Assembly (NCBI RefSeq): GCF_027579695.1
Contig: NC_083596.1
Coordinates: 15,302,537-15,366,536, forward strand
Source: Neoarius graeffei
Lineage: Eukaryota; Chordata; Actinopteri; Siluriformes; Ariidae
DNA: 64,000 bases
Reading direction: 5' to 3'
Below the pieces are notes generated by a model. It was not told the origin of the DNA, made no database searches, and worked only from the letters and a program-made list of their open reading frames with translations. Both the position numbers and the translations under genes were made by a program. Below are positions 24,301 to 36,300 of this stretch, piece after piece (within the stretch, counting starts at the first letter, position 1; each line of letters opens with the position of its first letter).

Positions 24301-27300
24301 TTGATGCTGTGGCCAGTGGTGATGTCACTAGGCTGGAGGGCCTGGAGGAGTATTTGTGTAAAACAAACAAGAAGCTGACAAACAGTGAATGTAAGAACTA
24401 TGTATACGACATCAAATATCTGTACACAAAATCAGTTTACGTACTTATAGTTGAGGAATATAGTAGCAACAGGATTATTATGTTCCATGTCCCTCAGATC
24501 GACCCAATGGGAAGACGGCTCTGATGAAGGCTCTGCTAAACCTGAAAGATGGAAATAACAAAACAGTGGAGCACTTGCTGGGTATTGCGGAGAGACTGAA
24601 ACATCTGGATAAGTTAGTGAATGCAGCATATACAGATGATTACTATGAAGGTATGAACATTTGAATTTGTTTTCTTAATAGCTGTAACATATATGACCAA
24701 ATTTGAGTTTCTACATACCCTGTAGGTACACAATTATTATACACTATGTTACTCATCTGTGTTGAGAACAGTCCACCTAAATAATATCTAGTTGGGGTGG
24801 TCTTATGATAGTCTGTTCTTTTTTACGGATGCTGCAAAGCAACATAGTAACCTGGCAGCCTGTAATTGTAACTGTATACCTATAAAGTGCACTTATATGG
24901 TAGGAATATCAGTGCCAATTATTTTTAGATAAAAGTTAGATGTGTATATGTACATCCTTCCTTCTCGCTGCTATAACTGCCTCTGCTCTCTTGGGAATGT
25001 TTTCCATTCAATATTAGAATGGTGCTGGGGGGGTATTTTCATTCAGTCACAAGAATTGAGATTTGGTCACAAATGTGTCTCCAATTCATGCCAAAAGTGT
25101 TTGGTGAAGTTGGGTTTTCCCACTCTGCTTTCAACAAATGAACGCATCATACTCCATCCATCCATCCATTATCTGTAACCACTTATCCTGTGCAGAGTCG
25201 AGGGCAAGCTGGAGCCTATCCCAGCTGACTATGGGCAAGAGGCGGGGTACACCCTGGACAAGTCGCCAACTCATTTCAGGGCTGACACATAGACCATTCA
25301 CGCTCACATTCACACCTACGGTCAATTTAGAGCCACCAGTTAACTTAACCTGCATGTCTGCTATCCCGTCCCCAGACTAGCATAAAGCTGTATGCTGTAC
25401 ATTTGGTTGACGTCACTAGATCTTTTAATCATTTAAAAACCATTATTTCTCCCCCAAGATGTTTTTGCATTTCATATTACACCCACTAAAATTCATATTT
25501 CCATCAGACTTCCTATCCATGTTAATGATGCTCTGATCTGAGAGAATAATGCTATCACCTCCACCCAGATAGCAAGATCAGTTATGCTCTTTGGGACACT
25601 CAACCATTGTTGGCTGTAGCATCCTCAGGATTCAAACTTGCAATCTCCCAATGATAAGGCCAATGCTCTGCCAATCAAGAGCACCTACTGTCACAGATGT
25701 TTGTGGTGACTGACTTAACATGTGTTGAAAGAAGAAAGTGTTATCTTGAACCTCCCCAGGTGGGTAGTTGTTGTGTGATAGTTACATACTTAGTGTTGTT
25801 TTTGTGTGATTGGTGCAGGACAGACAGCTCTTCATATAGCCATTGAGAGAAGAAATAAGTACTTTACTAAGCTGCTCATTCAGAAAGGGGCTAATGTCCA
25901 TGCAAAGGCCTGTGGAACATTCTTCCAGCCACTTAGTGAAACATGTTTCTACTTTGGTAAGTCATGGTGAGGTGTAAAGAAAAATCTATTCCATTATAGG
26001 AATGGAATAAGTATAAGAGCACATATATACAACCATGTTTTCTTTGTAGCTTAAGCAATAATCTACAGCATGGTTTTTTTTTTTCCAAAAACTTTTGTCC
26101 ACAGGGGAGCTTCCACTTTCTCTGGCAGCGTGTACTAATCAGAAAGACATGGTGGACCTGCTGATGGATAAAGCAGACGTGAGGTATACGGACACTCTGG
26201 GCAACACAGTTCTCCATGCTCTTGTGATGGTGGCTGATAACAGTCCTGAAAATACAGACTTTGTCAAATCCATGTACGACCACATTCTTACCAAAGATGC
26301 TGTTAAGAATCCTGAAGAAAAGAAGCTGGAGGACATCGAGAACGATGAAGGATTTACTTCTATAAAGCTGGCTGCAAAGCTAGGAAAGATTGGGGTAAGA
26401 GTATCAGTACCAGAAAGGTACTATAAATGTTAAATAATGAGTGAACTGATCAAGCTTCAGAGCTTACAAAATGAAGGTAGAATTTATACAGTTTTTCAGA
26501 GAATTTCAAAGCCTTCTTGGGATCCACATTTTCAGCTGTGTTAGAATCTGGAAACATGTCTGTGAAAATTCTCAGTCATCCAGGTCATAGTAAACTGTGG
26601 GTGGTAAAAGAGAACAACTGGACTTGCTTGAAGATTCTTGAAGACGTTTCACCTCTCATCCGAAAGGCTTCTTCAGTTCTGTCTCACTAATAGGGAGTAT
26701 CAGGTATTTATCCTCTCATGGATGAAAAGCAATCCTAAGGTGTCGTTGAGTCATCCTGTTGGTGTGGGTCACTGGGGGCTGGGTGTGAACGGCCAACGAC
26801 TCTCTAGGCCGTTCACACCCAGCCCCCAGTGACCCACACCAACAGGATGACTCAACGACACCTTAGGATTGCTTTTCATCCATGACAGGATAAATACCTG
26901 ATACTCCCAGAACTGAAGAAGCCTTTTGGATGAGAGGTGAAACGTCTTCAAGAATCTTCAAGCAAGTCCAGTTGCTCTCTTTTACCACCTACAGTTTAGA
27001 ATCTGGAAGAGAGGATGTGGCCTGGATAGGGGGAATCTAGGACTGGCTTGAGGAACACTGATTCATTTTAGAAAACTTGAACAATTCTATATTTATATTG
27101 GTGTTCCCTGATTTCAAATGGCTTATTCATTCTATTCAGTCTCGTGATGTTTCTTCCTACAAGTTCATCTGCAAAAAGAACTGGAAAATATTATCGACTA
27201 CAGTGATGTGGCAACTGCATGTGACTGTACTTCAGACATTATTCCTCTTTTTAAAGTTCTGTACACGAAGGCAGCAGTTCCACATATGCACACAAAACTC

Positions 27301-30300
27301 GTTTATACATTAATGATAAAGCTTCGCTGCATCCTGTCTCACAATGTTTTCACATGTAAAGTTATGTGTACCTTGACAATTCAATTCAGTACACATTGTC
27401 ACAAAACAGCTTCACATGAATCTAAGTTTAAATCCCTAATGAATGAGCCAGAGGTAGCAGTAAAAAGGAAAATCTCTTCTTCTGAGTGGAGATCATGACA
27501 ATATACATATAGCTGTAGAAGAGTAAAGGCAAACACTAGGCTAAAAAGTGTGCTGAAAGGACATTCAGTCTTTACGATGACAGCAGCAGCTCTTAGGTAC
27601 AAATCTACCGTATCTATGTGAGATTATCCACTGATGACATCAGTGACATCACAAGGTCACGTGATATTTGTTTATCTGCCATCTTGGACGGCATGGCCGC
27701 GCATAAAACTTAGACGAACCCGTTCTAATTATCAAGTGTGTGGGAGTAGATCTTTCGAGAATGGTTATATCTTGTTCAGCATTTGGTTGTACCAATAGAC
27801 GGGGCCAAAAGGAGGGCCTGTCATTTTATAGATTCCCCGCAGACGAGGAGAGACACGCAAAATGGGTGTCCGCTGTGCGAAGAGAAAACTGGAACCCCAG
27901 TTCTACCAGCCGAATTTGTAGGGAACACTTCATATCAGGTAGGTGTAATCTTCTAATTCAATACTCCTAGTACATCTGTTAAGTTGATTTTCGGATTGAA
28001 TGATAACTGCATACTTAGAAACTAGACAGTACAGTGTTTGTGGCCGTCAGTCCGCTTGATCTCTAACGTTTAAAATGGCTATGCCTAGCCCTACTACCCT
28101 GGCCTAGTCTATGACAATGTTTTATCTTTTTGGCTCATATATGCCTTTGAAAGGCCAATCCATAGTAGGGATGGCGAAAACTAAAAAAAATCTTGACCGA
28201 CCACCGAGCCTCATTAGCCGGTTAAAGTCGGTTAACCTATGAGTTTAAACAGGGATGCAAACGGCGGATGCCGCCTTTTTCATGGCTGAATCGTGCAGAT
28301 CCGATTTTTTTTTTAGGGGGGGCATTGGAGTGTCTGAATAATTTCATCAGAGTAAATTCTGTATTAAAATTACTAAATAAGCAAATGCCGTTACAGTCCA
28401 TGAAGCATAAGAAGTATGAGAAGAAAACAGTAAATCAGAAAGCTGCGCACGTTTTTGCGGAAGCTGCGCAAATGTGCGCAGCTTTCTGATTTACTGTTTT
28501 CTTCTCATACTTTGAGTTTAGATTTCGAACATTCCTACGATAAAACGTCCTGTATAGTCTCTTTATGATAAACGTCTTAATGCCACTTACCCGTGAGGTT
28601 ATCAAGTAGACATTCTTCTTCGGAACCTTCCAGAGGTATAGTTGGGATACCCATCCCGCAACAAAATATTTATAGGCTTCCAGGCTCTTGTAAGCTTTGA
28701 GGGCTTTGCCAGTGTAACACGATTCACAATTAAAAAGAAAATTGTAAATGTCGTGGTAGGCCAGATTGGGCAAAATCGCCGGCACCGCAGCTCCGAATTT
28801 CCCTGAGCAAGGATTGCGGCAAGTTGTACAGATCTGCAATCCCCAACCTGGAACACTTTTCCACGTAACGCTGCCTCACGTCACCTTCAAGATGCTGAAC
28901 AAACTTAGACAAGTAATCACGCGATGTAGATGGGGTATTTTCCGAATTTTCTTGGGGATTACTCCCTGGATCCATTACGCTCGCGCAAGGTAAACAATCC
29001 TGATGCCATCCAATATGGCGGAGTACACACGTGCAGGTCACGTGACTGCACATCCTCTATAGGTACTCACCTCAACTGGATAGCTAAAAATTATTAAAAT
29101 TTAGCCTGTTTTTTTTTTTTTCCAGTTTCAGTCAGCCTGGCCCCAGTGTAGCCTCAGATTCCTGTTGTTGGTTGACAGTAGTATACCAAGATGTAGTCTT
29201 CTGCTGTTGTATCCCATCTGCCTCAAGGTTTGCCGTGTAGTGTGTGCTGAGATGCTTTTCTGATCACCACAGTTGTAAAAAGAATGGTTATTAGCTCATC
29301 CAACTGACAGGTGATGACCTTATGCCATCATGTGTTGTCCGTCGTCTGTCTGTTTTCTGTCGTCCATCAGGTGTCATCCACATTTCACAAAAATCGCTTC
29401 TTCTTTTTCAATTCTTCACCGATTTTTATTCTTTTTGGCAGGAAGGTAGGTCTGCCTGGGGTGCATATGGCTTCTACCCAAATTTGCATCATTGCAATTA
29501 ATAATGAAGATATGGAGTCATTAAGCTGTAATGAGCAGTTTCCACGCAAATTGCTTCTTCTCCCTCAATTCTTCACCGATTTTGATTTTTTTTTTGGCGT
29601 GAAGGTAGGCATACCTAGGGTGTATATAACTTCCACCCAGATTTGCTTAATTACAATTATTAATGAAGTTATGGACTAATTAAGCCTGAATGAGCAGTTC
29701 AGCTTGTATATAGTGTATATAGCTTGCAACATTTATTGTGCAAGGTGGCCCACTTTAGATCTTCTGGACTACACTGGGCCGGAGTGAGCTATGCTGTCAC
29801 TGATGGTCTTGTTTGATTTCAGTTACTGTCACCTTTGTTAACAGTCGAAAGGATGGGAGCCAGAATGCACCCTTGCTTCACACCACTTGAGATGAGAAAG
29901 GTGTCAGATGTCACACCGTTTACATGGATGGTGGTATATGTGTCTTCGTGAAAGGAGGTGATCAAGTTTAACAGTCTCGGAGGGCAGTCAATCTTCTTGA
30001 GCACTGCTAGAAGGCCCGCTCTGCTGACGAGGTCAAAGACCTTGGTTAAGTCAATGAACGCGATGAACAATGGCTGCTGCTGCTTGTGACATTTTTCTTG
30101 TAGTTGGCGAATGGAGAATATCATATCAACAGTCGATGTCAACAGTCGATCTTCAGATTGGGAAGAGAAAGCAGCGGTTCATTCCACTTGGCGATTGGCT
30201 GTCAGACAAGGAATGAGGGAGTCAAAAGAGAAAATGCAAACTATGCTTGCAGAGCGACAGCGGCGACGGAAAGAAGGTCCAGCAGGACCCTCGGCGTTTA

Positions 30301-33300
30301 AGTGTCATAACTGCGGCTGAGACTGCCACCCAAGAATAGGCTTGCTGAGCCACCTGCGCAAGTGTGATAGAGTGTCCGCCCATCCGCCCATCTCATGAGA
30401 TGGGCGGATGACAATTAGGCTACATCCACACGACAACGGCAATGAGATTTTTTTTTAAATATCGACTCCACATGGGCAACGGATCAGTAAAATATCAGGT
30501 TCATATGGCAACGCAACGCTTGCTGAAAACGATGCAATACACATGCCACACCTCTACGTGCGCTGTAAGACGGTCCCATCGGAGACACCAGAACAATAGA
30601 AGTAGACGCATGCGCATAAACCCCTTCTTCTGTAGCATTAGCCACATAAAGTTTTGATTATTAATCAGTAGCGTAAAACGAAAGACGCGGAAAGAGGGAT
30701 GAATGGGGGTAGATGGAAGCCGGTATGCCAACATTCTGATATCCTCCAGAATTCTTTAATGGTCCGGAATAAATTGAATGCTGCACGTTGATGGATTACT
30801 TTGTTCTTCTACACCCTTTTTGAGGACTGTATTGTCGGACTTAAACCAACATCTGAAGAGGTGAGATCGCGCCTTTTTTTTTTCCTATTTTTGCTGGCGG
30901 GATTGTTTTTGTTTTTGGAAAGCGCACGGGCGGTGTGCAGTTTGGTACTGCTTCTGCAGTGTTTGGACTAAAGACTCTGCCCTAAGGGCTATTCTCTCAC
31001 TCTCTCTCTCTCTCTCTCTCTCTCTCACTTTGCACCATTACACAATAAATATTCACAGTGAAAATATTTTGTAAGCGCGTTTCATGAACCAAGTTATAGG
31101 ATTTGTTGACAACTCGCATTGAGTTCGTTACACTTCTACCCAGCGTGAAGCACTGACAGTCATGTGGTTGTGATGTCATCGTAAACAAATCCGTTCTACT
31201 CATCCAGACGACTTCGCAACACCGCCGTTGCCAGATTTTTTCACTCTGGAACCCGTTCTCAAAAGATTTTGTTTTGGGGCACCTAAAACACTGGTGCCAT
31301 GTGCACGCCAGGCCGAAACGATAAACAGTTTTATCAGATTCACCTGAATCCGTTGCCGTGTGGACAGGGCCTTACTGTCTCCTATACTATGAGTTCAAAC
31401 AAGTCTGGCCATTCTCCTGATACATCTCTCATTAACAAGGTGTTTCCCTTGTAGAACTGCTGCTCACTGCATGTTTTTCTTTTTTTTCTTCTTTTTTTGC
31501 ATCACTGTATGTAAGTTCTGGTCACTGTTGTGTGTGAAAATCCTAGGATATCAGCAGTTTTTGAAAATTCTCAAACCAGCCAATCTGGCACCACAACCAT
31601 GCCATGGTCAAAATCACTGAGGTCACATTAAACATCCATCCATTATCTGTAGCCGCTTATCCTGTTCTACAGGGTCACAGGCAAGCTGGAGCCTATCTTA
31701 GCTGACTATGGGCGAGAGGCAGGGTACACCCTGGACAAGTTGCCAGGTCATTGCAGGGCTGGCACATAGAGACAAACAACCATTCACACCTACAGTCAAT
31801 TTAGAGCCACCAATTAGCCTAACCTGCATGTCTTTGGACTGTGGGAGAAACCAGAGCACCCAGTGGAAACCCAGGCAGACATGGAGAGAGCATGCCAACT
31901 CCACACAGAAAGGCCCTCGTTGGCAGCTGGGCTCGAACCCAGGACCTTCTTGCTGTGAGGCGACAGTGCTAACCACTACACCACCGTGCCGCCCCACATT
32001 AAACATACCACATGAAATTTTTTCCTTTATTTCCACAGCTTTTTGAACACATTCTGCATCGCGAGTTCCATGAAGACGAGTGCAGGCATCTGTCACGAAA
32101 GTTCACAGAGTGGGCATATGGCCCAGTGCATGCTTCACTATACGACCTGGACTCTGTTGACACCTACGAGCCAAACTCTGTCCTGGAGATAGTTGTTTAT
32201 GGCACAGAAATACCTGTAAGAGAAGTATTCTTTGCAAACAGTGTCATCTAATAAGCTGCTACACCTTCTCTTTAACAGATTTTATGCACTTACTGTACAT
32301 GCTTATTATTTATGCATTCCTTCTGATAATTGAGGCTGATAAGTGGTTTGTAAATAATGTAATCTTCCTACTCAAGCCAATTACAATTAGATTAAGAAAA
32401 GAGCATTCTGTACAAACATCCAGATATCCTGACGGTGATACTGATGATGTAGTGGTCTCTTGTCTCAGAATCGTCTCAATATGCTCCAAATTGAACCACT
32501 TAATCAACTGCTGGAAGACAAATGGAACAGATTTGCCTACCGGATATTCTTGGTCAAGTTTATTTTTTATCTCATGTATCTCACCATCTTCACAGCTGTT
32601 TCTTATAACCGTCCAGAAGGAAAAGTGAGTTGAGGCCACAGCTATTCAGATCAATTTGGACAAATCATTAAAAAACATCCACTTCTATGTATGACAAATA
32701 CCATCTCAAAATAAATGTCTCACCATTAACTGATCTACATTTTATTTGTGAATCTAGCCCCCATTTTCAATGGCAACCTATGTTGAGGAAAATGGTGCAG
32801 GAATTATTCCTTATGGCTACTTAACGCTTGCCGGAGAGGTCATCATGACTATTGGATCACTCTACTTCTTTGTTACTGTGGTGTGTATCATTTACTTTGG
32901 TTCAAAAAATATAAATATTAATTATTCTAACATAAGTTTAATGATGACTTCTGCTTTCTTGTAGCTGGTGGATATAAAGAAAAAGCGGCCAAGTCTAAAA
33001 ACACTGCTGGAAGATGGGTATTCGGAGGTGCTTTTGTGAGTGCTCAAACTTTTTAAAAATATATTTACATAGAGTAGATGATAAATATTAATGGTCACAA
33101 ACAATCAAAATGTAGTTTGTGTACATGTTCTTCCTGACATAAGACATCATATAGTAGTATATCGTTAACAGTTATTCCACGAAATCAGGTAGTACATTCA
33201 AAGATTCAAATTTTTCAGATTCAAAGATTTTTATTGTCAATTCACTGTATATCCAGGACATATAGGAGAATCGAAATGCATCTGAATGCAATTGAATCTG

Positions 33301-36300
33301 AATCTTTTGATTCAGATTCAAGTTGGCTATAAGCCATGTATGACTAGGTTGAGTTTCATTCTATCCACATTCACTAGATTTTGAGAAACAAAGCATTTTT
33401 ACGGGGCGGCTCAGCGGTGTAGTGGTTAGCGCTGTCGCCTCACAGCAAGAAGGTCCGGGTTCGAGCCCCGTGGCTGGCGAGGGCCTTTCTGTGCGGAGTT
33501 TGCATGTTGTCCGCGTGGGTTTCCTCCGGGTGCTCCGGTTTCCCTCACAGTCCAAAGACATGCAGGTTAGGTTAACTGGTGACTCTAAATTGACCGTAGG
33601 TGTGAATGGTTGTCTGTGTCTATGTGTCAGCCCTGTGATGACCTGGCGACTTGTCCAGGGTGTACCCCGCCTTTCGCCCGTAGTCAGTTGGGATAGGCTC
33701 CAGCTTGCCTGCGACCCTGTAGAACAGGATAAAACGGCTAGAGATGATGAGATGAAAGCATTTTTATTTTTATTCTTTGCAAATTCGATAAATAAAACCT
33801 TTATACAAAACGTCCGACAAAATCATTTCCGCTTAGAATGTAAACAAACCAGCAAAAAGACAGGAGCAATTTGTGAAAAATGCTATAATAATAATTCTTG
33901 AAAAATTAAAAAAGATACGTTTTTACCATCAAATACTTTCATTCCATATTTTGTTGCTTTTTTGTATTTTTGGGGGTTTTGTTTTCGAGTCGAGTTTTTA
34001 TTTCATCCTTGGCTGGTTCAGCAACACACTCCGCCATTTTGTTTGTCTCTATTCACGGTACATGAGCGATAGCCCACGGTAGTAGTAGAGTAGCCAATCA
34101 GAGCGTGCAATTGCTCATATCCAGTGAATGTGTGGATAGAATAATAACACTTATGTTACCTTTTTTTTTTAAACCAGTATCTGTCCTCAAACATGGCAAT
34201 AGCCACAGTGAATATAAAAAGTGTACACACCCCTGCTAAAATTGCAGGTATTTGTGATGTAAAAAAGAAAAGAAAAGAAAAAAGAAACCAAAACAAATCA
34301 TGTCGTCATCATCATCTCTTTTAATGTGATATAGCATCTAACACAATTCAGGTTAAAAAATGAAATGTTTTATGGGGGAAAACAAGTAGCATAATACCTG
34401 ATTGCACGTGTGTATGCCTCTTCACTAATACTTTGTTAACACACCTTTTGCTGGTAATACAGCACTTAGTCTTTTTGGGTAAGCATCTCACAACTTAGCA
34501 CATCTTGATTTGGCAATTTTATTCCACTCTTTTCAAATTTTTCTTCATCTTCAGCTGTCTAAGAGAGGCCTGCAGGTTTTGTGCCAAAATAGACTGGTAT
34601 TTGGAGTTATTCAAGATTTCCTCTATCTTGATAAGAGCCCCAGGTCCAGCTGAAAAGTAGCCCTACAGCATGATGCTGCCACCACCATGCTTCATTATGG
34701 GTATGGTGTTCTTTGGGTGGCTTGTTTTTGTGCCAAACATCTTGGTCTCATCAGACGATAACATATTTAGTCACGTGGTTTGGGTGTTACAGTATGTATG
34801 TTTTGGCAAAATTTATGCAAGCTTAGATTGATTGAGAAAGGGTTTCTGTCTAATATGGAAGTAAATGAGAGTTTGTAGCGATATGCATGGAGTGGGGCGG
34901 CACGGTGGTGTAGTGGTTAGCGCTGTCGCCTCACAGCAAGAAGGTCCTGAGTTCGAGCCCCGTGGCTGGCGAGGGCCTTTCTGTGTGGAGTTTGCATGTT
35001 CTCCCCGTGTCCGCGTGGGTTTCCTCCGGGTGCTCCGGTTTCCCCCACAGTCCAAAGACATGCAGGTTAGGTTAACTGGTGACTCTAAATTGACCGTAGG
35101 TGTGAATGTGAGTGTGAATGGTTGTCTGTGTCTATGTGTCAGCCCTGTGATGACCTGGCGACTTGTCCAGGGTGTACCCCGCCTTTTGCCCGTAGTCAGG
35201 TGGGATAGGCTCCAGCTTGCCTGTGACCCTGTAGAAGGATAAAGCAGCTAGAGATGATGAGATGCATGGAGTGACCAGTATTTGCCAGATGTTCCTGCAG
35301 CACCTTTAAGTTTTTACCTCCACCAACTTTGTTGGAAGAGGTTATGCCCACCTCTGTTTGTTTGTCTGTTCCCAATGTAACTCAAAAAGTAGTGAACAGA
35401 TTTTGATGAAATTCTGAGGAAAGGTGGGCCATGGGCCAAGGAACAACTGATTAGATCTTGATGGAAATCCAAATATGTGGCTTGGTGGAGGTGTGCACTC
35501 TATTGAATGCCCTTCTATTTTTTTTTTTTTGAGTTTTTGTCCTTTTGTCAATCTTGGAGGGACGTCCTGTTCTTGGAAATGTCACTACTGTGGTGTCCCA
35601 TTTTGTCCGCTTATTGATGATGGCCTTCATGGCGGTCCATGTTACATTTAACGTTTTCAAAATTCTTTAGTAACCCTCTTCTGGTTGATACCTTTCAACA
35701 GTGAGATCCTGTACATGCTTTGAAAGCTTTTTATGGACCATATTTTCAGCAGCAGTCAGAAGAAAACCAAGACATTGCTAAGAAAATTGTACAGAAACTG
35801 CTGATTTTTATTTGGGATTGATTAGAATTGCTTCACTGATGACAGGTGTATGATAATTATTGCCCCATTATAAAAATGTGTGCATGCTCAAGCAGCCAGG
35901 TTATTGCAAGTTTTTTCTTTTTTTTTTCCATAAAACATTTCTATTTGTTTTCCAGTTGAAGTTTATTGTTTGCTACAGCATATTAAAGGTGGAATATGTA
36001 CTGACATGTTTTATTTTAAGTTATTACATCACAAAAACCCTGTATAAATTTTAACAGGGGTGTGTAGAGCGCATGTTTTTTTTCATGTCTTCTGGTGCTG
36101 TAGTTTATTCCAGGCTGTGCTCTTTCTAATCTGTGTGGGGCTGTATTTCAACGGGAAGCTGGAGTATCTTGCCTTCCTGGTGCTCAGTGTGGCTCTGTGC
36201 TGGATTAATCTGCTCTACTTCTCTAGAGGAACCCAACACATGGGCATCTACAGCGTTATGATTCAGAGGGTGCCTGATCTATTTTTATTTTATTATTATC

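Larger units (their letters stand above)
27640..29060. mobile_element. THAP + YqaJ/SWIM-type transposon relic in trpv1 intron 5
   Basis: Two converging coding starts, a THAP exon on + and a YqaJ/SWIM-family-like exon on -, lie near the two edges. Both edges carry related outward motifs (GTCACGTGA, CCGCCATATTGG-like). Some Kolobok-type DNA transposons are known to combine a THAP protein with a YqaJ-like nuclease; this relic may be an internally deleted member. Borders are approximate, and I could not find a clean target duplication. Confidence 0.55.

Noticed and set aside
29385-29700. CRISPR-like or satellite array
   Set aside because: Only two long units without regular spacers; it is a diverged repeat of a eukaryotic genome.
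31698-32096. 132-residue minus-strand frame, and many similar frames of 80-125 residues
   Set aside because: They are translations of SINE copies ([17 protein letters not shown]-type text) and recur wherever that SINE lies; they are not genes.
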